From Actinomadura roseirufa (GTDB lineage Bacteria; Actinomycetota; Actinomycetes; Streptosporangiales; Streptosporangiaceae), in assembly GCF_900659635.1 (NCBI RefSeq), contig NZ_CAACVB010000033.1, positions 1 to 50,618 on the forward strand: 50,618 nt of DNA, read 5' to 3'. Under the pieces are notes generated by a model. It saw only the letters and a list, made by a program, of their open reading frames with translations, searched no databases and was not told the origin of the DNA. The position numbers and the translations under genes were made by a program. Of this stretch, positions 25,907-34,908 are shown in pieces. Within the stretch, counting starts at the first letter, position 1, and each line of letters opens with the position of its first letter.

Positions 25907-26596
25907 TCATGGGACGTCCTCGATGGTGATGTCGAACTCCGCGGCAAGACTGGCCAGCAGGCCCGCGGCGTCTCCGGGAGCCACGACGGCGCCGCGCAGC
26001 CCTTGCGCGCCCCCGACGCCGCGCAGGTCGCAGCCGGAGAAGCGGGCACCGGCCGCCGTCGCGCCGCTGAACTGGGCGCCACCCAGGCGGCAGTCCTCGA
26101 ACCGGACGCCGCGCAGGTCGGCGTTCTGGAACGTGGCGCCCTCCAGGTTGCAGTCCCGGAAGATGACGCGCGTGAACGTGCTGAACCGGAAGCCCGTGAG
26201 ATCGGCGCGGCACGACGCGAACACGACGTCCTGGAACGCGCAGTCGGTGCAGGCGGCCCCGGTCAGCCGCGTCCCGGAGACGGTGGACGTGAACAGGCGC
26301 GCGTTCGCCAGCCGCAGGTTCGCCAGGTCGCAGCGGTCGAACGCGGTGTCGGAGAGCGTGGCCCGCTCGAACGCGGCGGACGGCAGCAGTGTGCCCTCGA
26401 ACGCGCAGCGCTCGAACTCGGCGTCCCGCGCGTCGCGGCCCGCGAGGTCGAGGGGCCCGAACACCAGGTCGCGGTAGAGCCCGTCGTCGGTGAGATCGTG
26501 CTCGGGCAGTTCCGCCCGCCTCGGCGACACGGGGGGCTTGGGGGCTTTCGGGGCTTTGGGGAGTTTCGCTCGGTTCGTCGTCCGGCTGGATGGCAT
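25907..26596 (-). CDS. pentapeptide-repeat protein
   Basis: 229-aa protein consisting largely of tandem A(D/N)LxX-type pentapeptides (AFERATLSDTAFDRCDLANL, LRGVRFEDCRLGGAQFSGA), predicted to form a right-handed beta-helix. Family members include DNA-mimic gyrase protectors (MfpA, Qnr) and many of unknown role. A basic Lys/Pro N-terminus (KLPKAPKAPKPP) precedes the repeats. The ATG at 26596 is chosen because the longer frame would run past the divergent MFS start region. It is separated from that gene by 50 bp. Confidence 0.85.
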   Translation of the reverse strand: MPSSRTTNRAKLPKAPKAPKPPVSPRRAELPEHDLTDDGLYRDLVFGPLDLAGRDARDAEFERCAFEGTLLPSAAFERATLSDTAFDRCDLANLRLANARLFTSTVSGTRLTGAACTDCAFQDVVFASCRADLTGFRFSTFTRVIFRDCNLEGATFQNADLRGVRFEDCRLGGAQFSGATAAGARFSGCDLRGVGGAQGLRGAVVAPGDAAGLLASLAAEFDITIEDVP

Positions 26597-26646
26597 GGAC
26601 CCTGACCGTACTGAAGTGTCGGACCCGGTTCGTAAGGTCTCAGGCG

Positions 26647-27801
26647 ATGGGGGACTTACCACGGGAGGTGAAAGCACTCCTCTGCGTGCGCGTGTTGAAC
26701 CAGCTGGGTGCGTTCGCGCTGCCGTTCCTCGCGGTGCTCGCCGGGGCCGGCCGGGCGGCCCTCGTCCTCGCCGTGTTCGGCGGTGCAGCGCTGGTCTCGC
26801 GCCGGGCCGGCGGCGTCCTGCTCGACCGGATGGCCCCGCGCTCGGTGATCGTCCTCGGCCTGACCGCGACCGGGGTGGCCCTGCTGGCGCTGGCCGCCGC
26901 GCGCGGGACGGCCCAGATCACCACGGCGACCGCGCTGGCAGGGCTGGCCTTCGAGCTGTACGAGCCCGCGACGCAGGAGGCCCTGGCCCGGCACACCGAC
27001 GCCGCGCGGCGCGACGCGGTCTACGGGCTGCTCGGCACATCGCTGGTGGCCGCGGGCGCCGCCGCAGGGCTCCTCGCCGCGGTCCTGCTGCCGCTCGGCG
27101 TCCGCTGGCTGATCGTCGTGGACGGGGCGACCTGCCTGGCCGCGGCGGGCGTGGCGGCCGCGTTCACCGGACGTCAACCCCTCCGGCGGCGGGTACGGGA
27201 CGACCGCTGGCGGCCGCCCGGCCCGCTCGTCCGGCTGACGGCCGCGGGTACGGCGTTCGCCTGCGGCACGCTCGCCGTGCTCTTGTTCGCGCCGCTCGTC
27301 CTGCTGGAGCGCGGGGCGCCGCCGTGGCTGCCCGGCCTGGTCCTGACCTGCGCGGCCGTCCTCGCGCCGGTGACCGGGCACCTCGGCCGCCGCGTTCTGC
27401 GCGGCGCCGGGACCGAACGCGTCCTCGCCGCCGGGAGCGCCGTCCTCGGCGCGCTCGCCCTCGTGATGGCCGCCGGACGGGCCGTCCCGCTCACCGTCGC
27501 CGCCTACCTCGCGTGGGCGGCGGCCGACAGCGTCCTGCAGGGCCGCTGGCCCGCCCTGATCGCCGACCTCGCCCCCGCGGAGGACAGGCCGAGGTGGTTC
27601 GCCTTCCACGGAATGTCCTGGGGCGTCGCCCAGCCCGCCGTCCCCGCGCTGGCCGCGCTCACCGGCGGCGCGCTCGCGACCGGCGGGGCCGTGTTCCTCG
27701 CCGTCCCGCCGCTCCTCGCCGCGGGACGGCTCGCTCAGCGCCTGAAGATCACCGCCAGGACCCGCAGCGCCAGCACCGAGCACACGACGAACAAGCAGTA
27801 G
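26647..27801 (+). CDS. MFS transporter
   Basis: 384-aa membrane protein with about ten to twelve hydrophobic helices and the intracellular loop motif RRAGGVLLDRMAPRSVI typical of drug-efflux MFS. The substrate is not predictable. The start ATG is 50 bp from the divergent pentapeptide gene. Its 3' end overlaps the convergent UbiB-like gene by 67 bp. Confidence 0.85.
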   Translation: MGDLPREVKALLCVRVLNQLGAFALPFLAVLAGAGRAALVLAVFGGAALVSRRAGGVLLDRMAPRSVIVLGLTATGVALLALAAARGTAQITTATALAGLAFELYEPATQEALARHTDAARRDAVYGLLGTSLVAAGAAAGLLAAVLLPLGVRWLIVVDGATCLAAAGVAAAFTGRQPLRRRVRDDRWRPPGPLVRLTAAGTAFACGTLAVLLFAPLVLLERGAPPWLPGLVLTCAAVLAPVTGHLGRRVLRGAGTERVLAAGSAVLGALALVMAAGRAVPLTVAAYLAWAAADSVLQGRWPALIADLAPAEDRPRWFAFHGMSWGVAQPAVPALAALTGGALATGGAVFLAVPPLLAAGRLAQRLKITARTRSASTEHTTNKQ

Positions 27802-29705
27802 CCGAAGAACTGGTACAGCGTCACCTGCTCGGTCATGGCCGGGCCGCCCCGCAGCCCGAGCATCATCACCGCCATGATCCCCGCCGTCGAGGCGAGGATC
27901 GTCAGCAGCACCTGCTGGAGCAGGCCCGTCACCGTCCGCCGGTCCCGCTCGTCGCCGAACAGCCGGACGTTCAGCGTCAGCCGGCCCGCCTCCGCCGCCG
28001 CGGTGATCCGGTCCACCCGGCGGGGCAGCCGGCGCAGCACCGGCAGCAGCGCCGTCAGCTCGTCGGCCGCCGCGTCCCGCAGCGAGTCCGGCGCGAGCCG
28101 CTCGCGCAGGTAGGTCTCGCCGAACGCCTGGGCCTGCGCGACGACGCCGAAGCCCGGCGCCAGCTCGGTCAGCCCGCCCTCCAGCGTGGCCAGCGCCCGG
28201 AACACCGCCGCGATCTCCGCCGGAACCGCCAGGTCGTACCGCGCCACCAGCCGGAACAGATCGGTGAACATCGCCATGTCCGGGGTGTTCCCGGCGCCGA
28301 GGTGCCGGGCCATGAACGCGCCGAGCGCCCGCACGAACCCCTGCTCGTCCAGCTCGTCCGGACGGGCCACGACCTCCAGGAACGCGTCCGCCACCGCGAT
28401 CGGGTCGGCGCGGTTCATCGCCAGCAGCATCCGCTGCAGCGACGCCCGCAGCCCGGTGTCCAGCCGCCCGACCGAACCGAAGTCGATGAGGCCGAGCCGC
28501 CCGTCGTCCAGCAGCATGACGTTCCCCGGATGCGGATCGGCGTGGAACACCCCGTCCAGGACGATCTGCCGCAGCACCGTGTCCAGCAACAGGTGCGCGA
28601 GGGTGGTGCGGTCCATCCCGCGCGCCTCGATCAGCGGCCCCGCCTTGCTCAGCGCCGTTCCCGAGAACCGCTGCATGACCAGGACCCGCCCCGTGCACAG
28701 GTCCTCGTAGGGGTGCGGGACGAGGACGTCCGACCCGCGCGCCGTCGCCGCCGCCGCGACCGAGGCCATGTTCCGCGTCTCGACGCGGAAGTCCAGCTCC
28801 TCGCGCAGCGCCGCCGCGAACCCGTCGGCGAGATCGACCACCCCGAACGAGCGCGCCCACGCCGCGCGATCCTGCAGCGACCGGGCCAGCCGCCCGACGA
28901 TGTCCAGGTCGCGGTCCACGACCGCCTGGATGCCCGGCCGCTGGATCTTCACGACGACGTCCTCCCCGGACCGCAGCCGCGCCGTGTGCACCTGAGCGAT
29001 CGACGCCGCGGCCAGTGGCGTCCTGTCGAACTCGGCGAACAGCGTCTCCGGCGGCGCGCCCAGCTCCGCCCGGACCACGCGCTCGATCTCCTCCCACGGG
29101 ACGGGCGCCGCGCGGTCCTGCAGCCGTCCGAGCTCCGCCGTGAACTCCGGCGGCAGCACGTCCCGCCGCGTCGACAGCACCTGGCCGAGTTTCACGAACG
29201 CGACACCGCCCTCGTCCAGCGCGGCGGTCAACGACCGTGCGAGCCGCGCCCGCCCCTCCGGCGTGCCCGGCCCCCGCCTGGCGCGTCCCCGCAGGTAGGG
29301 GCCGAGGCCGCGGCGCAGGAAGATGAACGTGATCCGCCAGTACCGGCGGGTGCGCGCGATCCGCGACCGGACGCTGCCGAACCAGGACAGCGGCGAGGGG
29401 ACCGTGCCCGTCGGAACGAACGCCTCCGCCAGCACGAGCGCGGTCATCGAGACCAGCAGCGCGCACGCCGTCCCGAGCATGGCGAACCAGGCGATGGCGG
29501 TCAGGTCGTGGCGCCGGTCCAGCCCGCGGATGAGCGCGGTGACGATCGGGCTCGCCGCCGCCTGCCCCACGGCACCGGCGATGATCGTCCGGAACAGGGG
29601 GAACCGGGTGTCGAGCAGCCGGCGCGCGCCGTACGCCATGATGGTCGTGTTGATCACGGTGCCCGTCGCGAAGGCCAGGACCGTGGAGGGGGTGGTTGCG
29701 GTCAC
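27735..29705 (-). CDS. ABC1/UbiB-family atypical kinase
   Basis: 656-aa membrane-associated protein. The N-terminus has three to four TM helices, the central ABC1 kinase-like domain (about 150-480) has VAFVKLGQVLSTR (KxGQ), VVVKIQRP (ATP Lys), FHADPHPGNV and LIDFGSVG, and two more TM helices lie at the C-terminus. UbiB/COQ8 relatives support quinone or isoprenoid lipid metabolism by ATP hydrolysis. The extra N-terminal membrane block is common in actinobacterial members. It is not in an operon with quinone genes. Confidence 0.9.
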   Translation of the reverse strand: MTATTPSTVLAFATGTVINTTIMAYGARRLLDTRFPLFRTIIAGAVGQAAASPIVTALIRGLDRRHDLTAIAWFAMLGTACALLVSMTALVLAEAFVPTGTVPSPLSWFGSVRSRIARTRRYWRITFIFLRRGLGPYLRGRARRGPGTPEGRARLARSLTAALDEGGVAFVKLGQVLSTRRDVLPPEFTAELGRLQDRAAPVPWEEIERVVRAELGAPPETLFAEFDRTPLAAASIAQVHTARLRSGEDVVVKIQRPGIQAVVDRDLDIVGRLARSLQDRAAWARSFGVVDLADGFAAALREELDFRVETRNMASVAAAATARGSDVLVPHPYEDLCTGRVLVMQRFSGTALSKAGPLIEARGMDRTTLAHLLLDTVLRQIVLDGVFHADPHPGNVMLLDDGRLGLIDFGSVGRLDTGLRASLQRMLLAMNRADPIAVADAFLEVVARPDELDEQGFVRALGAFMARHLGAGNTPDMAMFTDLFRLVARYDLAVPAEIAAVFRALATLEGGLTELAPGFGVVAQAQAFGETYLRERLAPDSLRDAAADELTALLPVLRRLPRRVDRITAAAEAGRLTLNVRLFGDERDRRTVTGLLQQVLLTILASTAGIMAVMMLGLRGGPAMTEQVTLYQFFGYCLFVVCSVLALRVLAVIFRR

Positions 29706-29792
29706 CGGGCCGAGCTTAGGAGCCTGAAAAGCCCGTGACCTCCCTCTTCGGACAGAAACCGGTGGCCGGCCTCCCCCGTCCGGGCGATGCCC

Positions 29793-30659
29793 TCAGAACT
29801 CGGCCAGCAACTCCCGCAGGAAGCCGATCGTGCGCGCCGGAGGCGCCGCGCGCACCGCCAGCAGGTCCATGATCTGCTGGTAGCGGGCCGCCTCGTCCTT
29901 GTCGGGATAGCGGGCCCCGGTGAGCTGCTCCAGGTAGATGACGTCGTCCAGGTCGTCCGGCGCGAACCGCACGATCGTGATCGGCCCGCCGAGCGCCAGA
30001 TGGCCGCCCGCCGCGAACGGCAGCACCTGCACGCGCACGTTGCCCATGCCCTCCGCGACGCCGATCAGGTGCTCGATCTGCCCCCGCATCGTCGCGGCTC
30101 CGCCGATCGGACGGCGCAGCGCCGCCTCGTCGATGACCGCCCACAGCTTCGCCGCACCGGGCGTCCGCCGCAGCACCTCCTGCCGCCGCATCCGGACGGT
30201 CAGCCGCCGGTCGAGCCCCGAGTACAGCGCGTCGTGATGCTCCAGCCCGATGACCGCCCGCGCGTAGTCCCGCGTCTGCAGCAGCCCCGGCACGTACTGC
30301 ACCTCATAGCAGCGGATCGACGTCGCCGACTGCTCCAGCCCGAGGTAGTGCTCGAACCAGCCCGGCACCACGTCACCGTACTCGTGCCACCACCCGGGCT
30401 CCCTCGCCTGCCGGACGAGCTCCAGCAGCCCCTCGCGCTCCGCCGCGTCCCGTACCCCGTACAGGTCGAGCAGATCGCAGACGTCCCGGACCTTGAACCC
30501 GTGCCGGCCGAGCTCCAGCCGGCTCATCTTCGACGCCGACCCGCGGATCGCCGCCCCGGCCTGCGCCCGCCCGATGCCCTGCTCCTCCCGCAACCGCCGC
30601 AGCCTCGCCCCGATCTGCAGGCGCACCGCGGTCGGCCCGGACCGTCGACTGTCCAGCAC
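29793..30659 (-). CDS. XRE-family regulator with DUF5753 domain (second copy)
   Basis: 288-aa paralogue of the regulator at 8106. The HTH (about 15-70) includes IGARLRRLREEQGIGRAQAG and SKMSRLELGRHG; DUF5753 includes VPGLLQTRDYARAV, VIDEAALRRPIGG and VQVLPFAAGGH. The GTG start has GGAG 6 bp upstream. No DUF397 gene was found beside it, so it is unpaired here. Confidence 0.9.
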   Translation of the reverse strand: MLDSRRSGPTAVRLQIGARLRRLREEQGIGRAQAGAAIRGSASKMSRLELGRHGFKVRDVCDLLDLYGVRDAAEREGLLELVRQAREPGWWHEYGDVVPGWFEHYLGLEQSATSIRCYEVQYVPGLLQTRDYARAVIGLEHHDALYSGLDRRLTVRMRRQEVLRRTPGAAKLWAVIDEAALRRPIGGAATMRGQIEHLIGVAEGMGNVRVQVLPFAAGGHLALGGPITIVRFAPDDLDDVIYLEQLTGARYPDKDEAARYQQIMDLLAVRAAPPARTIGFLRELLAEF

Positions 30660-30889
30660 AAGATCTCCAGGGGTCCCGTACGTCCCGACGACCCTCGGAG
30701 CCTCTCACAGCCCCTCGCGGACGCGCAGGAAACCCCGCGCCAGAGCTATGTCACTCAACATTCCGGCCCCCTCCCACCACCCCGCAACGAGTTCAACCAC
30801 CGCCGACAGCAGCAGGACGATGAGGCCCCGGCCCCTCCATCAGCCGCACCAGGTGCGACACCGACCCCAGCCCTCCGGCGTTCCGGGAA

Positions 30890-31146
30890 CGTGATCCTTT
30901 CGTCCGGTAGGCGACCCTTAGTGAGTCCGAAGAGGACATGGTGGCTCGGGGCTACTTGCTCACCAGGGGTTGCCGCACCGTCAACCACGGTCGTGATCGC
31001 CTCGCTGATCCGGCTGGCCGCCTTCACCTGAGTGGTCAGGCTGGCTTGAGAACCCCCAGCGATCTTGAGGGCTCGCCGCGCTGCAACACCTGCTGGAGCC
31101 CCGCTGTGACGATCTTCTCGTATACCCCGGGCACGAGCTCGGACAT
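30890..31146 (-). pseudogene. decayed 5' end of a DUF3427-type helicase
   Basis: An ATG frame reads MSELVPGVYEKIVTAGLQQV and stops after 36 codons. The neighbouring frame continues with TQVKAASRISEAI and EQVAPSHHVLFGLTKGRLPD. Together these resemble the N-terminus of helicase/DUF3427 proteins (xLPxGLYExxIT..., then QVELANRI.EAI, then V..P...L..V), with a frameshift and loss of the segment between. The end is approximate. The rest of the gene is absent. It supports a turnover-prone conflict island. Confidence 0.5.
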
Positions 31147-31312
31147 GGAGCAACCGTAGAGATTCGGCGCTCGACCAGCGCACATCCAGACACGACTCTG
31201 CGCCGCAGCGGTCGCCGCCTCCCCTCGCCCAGTGGATCGGCAGGGGAGTCGATCACGAGCTTCGATCCCGGGAGCCGTTCAGCTTGCTCGCACGTCATAC
31301 GTCATGAAGATT

Positions 31313-31324
31313 CCGACATGTCGG
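31313..31324. promoter_or_regulatory. perfect palindrome upstream of the EACC1-caspase operon
   Basis: CCGACATGTCGG is a perfect 12-bp inverted repeat 44 bp before the EACC1 start. Immediately upstream is a direct repeat CGTCATACGTCAT. It is a candidate operator for the operon; no regulator gene is adjacent. Confidence 0.4.
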
Positions 31325-31368
31325 TCTGTCTGCAACGATCGTGAGCCTGGACGAATCAGGGGGCAACG

Positions 31369-31713
31369 TTGACCATCAGGATCCAGATCGACGGCGACTT
31401 CGCAGACGAGGAACTGTCCTCGCTCCATCGCTGGCTCCTGGATGAGCCTGATATCAGACAGAACAGTCAGGTGGCGCTGGAGAGCAAGGAGCCGTCTGAG
31501 GGGGAGATGGGGACCACGCTCGACGTGATCTCTTTGTTGACGACGAGCACTCTGCAGTTGCCTACCGTGATCGACACGATCAATGGGTGGTGGCGTACTC
31601 GGCGCCGTGAGCCGACGGTCGTTATTGAACGGAATGGGGTCACCGTCACGATAACCGGGGCCGACCCGGCTGCGGTTGTTAGGGCGTTGATGGCAGCCGA
31701 GGGTGAGCGATGA
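31369..31713 (+). CDS. EACC1 (effector-associated constant component 1) protein
   Basis: 114-aa protein of the EACC1 type found beside trypsin-, caspase- and kinase-type effectors in actinobacterial conflict systems. Matching features: the N-terminal strand RIQIDGDFADEELSSLHRWL, then EMGTTLDVISLL, a hydrophobic helix ending in W-RTRR, and the C-terminal VVIERNGVTVTITGADP. TTG start with a G-rich site upstream. Its stop overlaps the caspase ATG (ATGA), so the two are translationally coupled and probably form one complex or signalling unit. The molecular role of EACC1 is not established. Confidence 0.87.
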   Translation: MTIRIQIDGDFADEELSSLHRWLLDEPDIRQNSQVALESKEPSEGEMGTTLDVISLLTTSTLQLPTVIDTINGWWRTRRREPTVVIERNGVTVTITGADPAAVVRALMAAEGER

Positions 31714-33365
31714 CGCAGCAGACACCGCTTCCGGATCCGCTGAGGTCACGCGCTGTCCTTATCGGGACGAGCAAGTATACCCACTTGCCGCAGTTGCCGG
31801 CTGTGGGCAAGAACCTGGAGGAGTTCACCAGGCTACTGACCAGCCCTCGACTCTGCGGACTGCCCCCTGAGCACTGTGCGGTTATCTCCAATCCGGAGTC
31901 GCCAGCAGAAATGATTGATCCGATTGCTCAGGCTGCGGAAGAAGCGACCGACGTTCTGTTGGTCTACTTTGCTGGCCATGGCTTGGTTCATTCCGCTGGC
32001 AGTGACCTTTACCTTACGCTCGCTGGTTCGCATTCGAAGCGCATGTACACGTCAGTCGCTTACGACCACATTCGCAATGAGTTGCGCGAAAGTCGAGCGC
32101 GCCGCACATTGGTCATCCTGGATTGCTGTTACAGCGGTCGTGCCGTCGGATTGATGGCTGATGACGATCCGACCGCACGAGTGGCTAACAGTGCTGCCCT
32201 GTCTGGGGTCTACGTCATGGCCTCGACAGCGGGGAATCGGACATCGAAGACAGGGGATAGATACACGGCGTTCAGTGGTGCCCTCTTTGATCTCGTCAAT
32301 AGCGGCATTCCGGAATGTGAGGACTATCTCTCGGTGGATGACCTCTTCTTGGGGGTTCGAGAAGTTCTTAAGGATGGGCACCTCCCGGCGCCGCAGCGGA
32401 GAGAAGTTGACTACGGCGCGAGCCTGAAGTTGTTTCGCAACCGTGCCAAGGAGCTTCCAAAGCAGGGCAATGGGAAGAATCTCTATGGAGAAGTGCCCGG
32501 TGTTGAACCGGGGACTCCCTTCGAGAGCCGTATGGATCTCCACCGGGCTGGAATTCATCGGCCGTTGCAAGCTGGGATCTGTGGTACCGCCCAGAAGGGT
32601 GGAGCCGAGTCGATTGTCGTCTCCGGTGGCTACAAAGACGACAAGGACTACGGAGACACGATCATCTACACCGGTCACGGTGGGCGTGACCGAGAAACAG
32701 GCGAGCAGGTCAAGGATCAGTCGCCAGAAGACACGGGGAATGCTGCTCTCATCAAGAGCATGACCACAGGCAACCCTGTCCGTGTCATCCGTGGATCTGG
32801 CGGCAATAGCGATTTCTCGCCCGAGGTGGGCTACAGCTATGATGGGCTCTTTCGCGTCACGGATTATTGGATCCAGCCAAGCGTTGATGGCCCCAGTGTG
32901 CTCCTCTATCGACTCGAGCGTGTTGGGATGCCCAGTTCAGGCGCCAGCAAGCAGGTGTTGAGCCGTCCGCTGTCTCCTGGCCGCTTCGAACGACTGGCTC
33001 CTGGTGTTTATGCGCTTCCTGCGCATGCTGATGAGGTTAAAGCTCGTTACGAGTTTGGTTGTCAGATTTGTGATGAGGTTCTTCGGGCGCCGGGTGGGCA
33101 GCCTTTTGCTTCGGCCGTCTACATACGTGGCTTGGAAGCTCCGCATCGGGGGCCCGATGCTCTGGAGAACATGTTGTGTCTGTGCTCGAACCATCGAGAT
33201 CTGTTCAAGTTCGGTTCGATCACCATCGAAGATGACTTCCGAGTGATCGACGAGACGGACGGCGAGGAGATGGGGAGCCTCACCGTCCGTCATGAGATCT
33301 CGCTAGAGCATATTCGGTACCATCGGGAGCATCATCGTCTCAAATCGGAGCAGGCTCTCTTCTGA
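31710..33365 (+). CDS. caspase - SRA/YDG - HNH fusion protein
   Basis: 551-aa three-domain protein. Residues 10-245: caspase-like peptidase with VLLVYFAGHG (catalytic H90) and LVILDCCYSGRA (catalytic C140). Residues 258-405: SRA/YDG domain, which reads modified cytosine, with DYGDTIIYTGHGG, GNPVRVIRG and YSYDGLFRV. Residues 445-510: HNH zinc fold with CQIC and CLC plus GPDALENMLCLCSNH, but the catalytic His is replaced by Tyr (Y471, context SAVYIRGL) and the NHH end reads NHR. SRA-HNH alone is a known modification-dependent nuclease; here it is joined to a protease. Codon use is less GC3-biased than in neighbours, suggesting transfer. The stop abuts the convergent lipoprotein stop (TGATCA). 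Confidence 0.92.
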   Translation: MTQQTPLPDPLRSRAVLIGTSKYTHLPQLPAVGKNLEEFTRLLTSPRLCGLPPEHCAVISNPESPAEMIDPIAQAAEEATDVLLVYFAGHGLVHSAGSDLYLTLAGSHSKRMYTSVAYDHIRNELRESRARRTLVILDCCYSGRAVGLMADDDPTARVANSAALSGVYVMASTAGNRTSKTGDRYTAFSGALFDLVNSGIPECEDYLSVDDLFLGVREVLKDGHLPAPQRREVDYGASLKLFRNRAKELPKQGNGKNLYGEVPGVEPGTPFESRMDLHRAGIHRPLQAGICGTAQKGGAESIVVSGGYKDDKDYGDTIIYTGHGGRDRETGEQVKDQSPEDTGNAALIKSMTTGNPVRVIRGSGGNSDFSPEVGYSYDGLFRVTDYWIQPSVDGPSVLLYRLERVGMPSSGASKQVLSRPLSPGRFERLAPGVYALPAHADEVKARYEFGCQICDEVLRAPGGQPFASAVYIRGLEAPHRGPDALENMLCLCSNHRDLFKFGSITIEDDFRVIDETDGEEMGSLTVRHEISLEHIRYHREHHRLKSEQALF

Positions 33366-34175
33366 TCAGGAGCAGCCTTCGTATTCGGGGACTTCTGGGT
33401 TCAGGGTGATGCCGCTTGCGCCGAACCATTTTTGGAGGAGGCGGATGGCGGTGCCGTCCTGGTACATGCGAGTGAGGGCGCGGTTGACGCCTTCGCAGCC
33501 GTCGATGTCGCCGTTGCGGAGGCCGACGCCGTAGGGCTCGTCGGTGAAGGGAGCGTTGAGGATTTTGACGCGCGACCTGTTGCGGGCGGCGAAGCCGGCC
33601 AGGACGAGGTCTCCGGTGGAGACGACGTCGACCGTTCCGTCGAGGAGCTTGGCGACGCAGTCGCTGTAGGACGGGGCGGGAGCGAGACGAGGCTTGATGC
33701 CGAGGCCCTCCACGATGCGTTCGGTCGAGACCGAGCCGCTCGCCTTGCACATCGTGCGGCCCGTCAGGTCGCGGACGCTGCGGATCCGGGTCTCGTCGCG
33801 GTGCACCATGATGTCCTGGTGGGCGACGTAGTACGGGCCGCCGAAGGTGACTTCTCTTGCCCGGTCCGGGGTGATGGAGTACGAGGCCAGCACGATGTCG
33901 ACCGTGTGGTTCCTCAGGAGATCCTCGCGGTTGTCGGACGTCACCGTCTTGAAGGTGACGCGGGACGCGCCCATGTGGTCCGCGATATATCGGCCCACAT
34001 CGACCTCGAAACCGCTGTATGTGCCGTCCTGCGCTTTGAAACCGAGCCCGGGTTGGTCGGCTTTCACGCCGACGACGATCGCGCTCTTGCCGGAAACGGA
34101 CGCGGTCGCAGTGGCGGTGCACCCGGTGAGACCCAGGCTCGCCACGGCGACCACGCGAACGAAAGTGCTCTTCAC
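33366..34175 (-). CDS. solute-binding lipoprotein (SBP_bac_3, amino-acid type)
   Basis: 269-aa extracellular substrate-binding lipoprotein. The lipobox LTGC lies at about residues 16-19. The family 3 fold shows LGFKAQDGTYSGFEVDVGRY, VDIVLASYSITPDRAREVTF and GPYYVAHQDIMV, like glutamate/glutamine-binding GluB proteins. No ABC permease or ATPase gene is adjacent, so it is an orphan here. It is convergent with the caspase gene without any gap. Confidence 0.9.
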   Translation of the reverse strand: MKSTFVRVVAVASLGLTGCTATATASVSGKSAIVVGVKADQPGLGFKAQDGTYSGFEVDVGRYIADHMGASRVTFKTVTSDNREDLLRNHTVDIVLASYSITPDRAREVTFGGPYYVAHQDIMVHRDETRIRSVRDLTGRTMCKASGSVSTERIVEGLGIKPRLAPAPSYSDCVAKLLDGTVDVVSTGDLVLAGFAARNRSRVKILNAPFTDEPYGVGLRNGDIDGCEGVNRALTRMYQDGTAIRLLQKWFGASGITLNPEVPEYEGCS

Positions 34176-34270
34176 GCGCCACAGCTACCAACCCAAAGCG
34201 ACCGCGAGGTGAACGCTCGGAGACCGGCGGGAACCATGACCGGCAGCGGTCCGCGGGGAACTCTCGCGCT

Positions 34271-34867
34271 TTATCGAACGTCTGATGACGCGGTGCCGCC
34301 GGGTTTCTCCGTGACGGCGAAGAGGCGCAACCGGTAGAAGCGCGGCTCGGGACCGATCCGTCCTTCCCGCACCCAGAGGGCGTGCACGGTCATCATGATC
34401 AGCCGGTGCGCGCCGGCGAAGGACAGTGCGGCCAGGGGCAGCTCGCCCAGCAGGGCGGTCAGCAGGCTCACGGCGAACTCGTTGGAGCCCCACGACAGCA
34501 TGACGTCGAACCAGGCGTCGCAGACCAGCAGCGTCCCGGTGACGAGCTGGCCCAGGACGGCCATCTGCAGGCGCCGCCAGATGGCGAACGCGGTGAAGCC
34601 GAGGGACGCGGTGAGGGCCACGTCGAAGCCGATCCAGGTGGCGCTCCATTGGCCCGCGGTGAAGTTGTCCGGAAGTGTGAAGGCCAGCACGACCGTCCAC
34701 GGGATGAGCCAGGCGCAGCAGGCCACCAGGATCGCGATGGCCAGGCCGCGCCGGCGGCGGACGCGCGGTTCGTCCAGGGGGTCCCGGTCGCTGAGCGCGA
34801 TCAGCGTCCGCAGCAGCTCGGCCCGCTGCTCGGGCGGTAGCCGGCGCAGCTCGTCGGCGGTCAGCAT
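34271..34867 (-). CDS. four-helix integral membrane protein of unknown function
   Basis: 198-aa protein. A charged N-terminus (LTADELRRLPPEQRAELLRT, cytoplasmic) is followed by about four TM segments and a basic tail. AGGAGGGAGG precedes the ATG at a good distance. I do not recognise a family, and there are no catalytic motifs. Confidence 0.75.
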   Translation of the reverse strand: MLTADELRRLPPEQRAELLRTLIALSDRDPLDEPRVRRRRGLAIAILVACCAWLIPWTVVLAFTLPDNFTAGQWSATWIGFDVALTASLGFTAFAIWRRLQMAVLGQLVTGTLLVCDAWFDVMLSWGSNEFAVSLLTALLGELPLAALSFAGAHRLIMMTVHALWVREGRIGPEPRFYRLRLFAVTEKPGGTASSDVR

Positions 34868-34908
34868 GGCCCGCCTCCCTCCTGAAAAGACCAGGATAGG
34901 GAGGCGTC

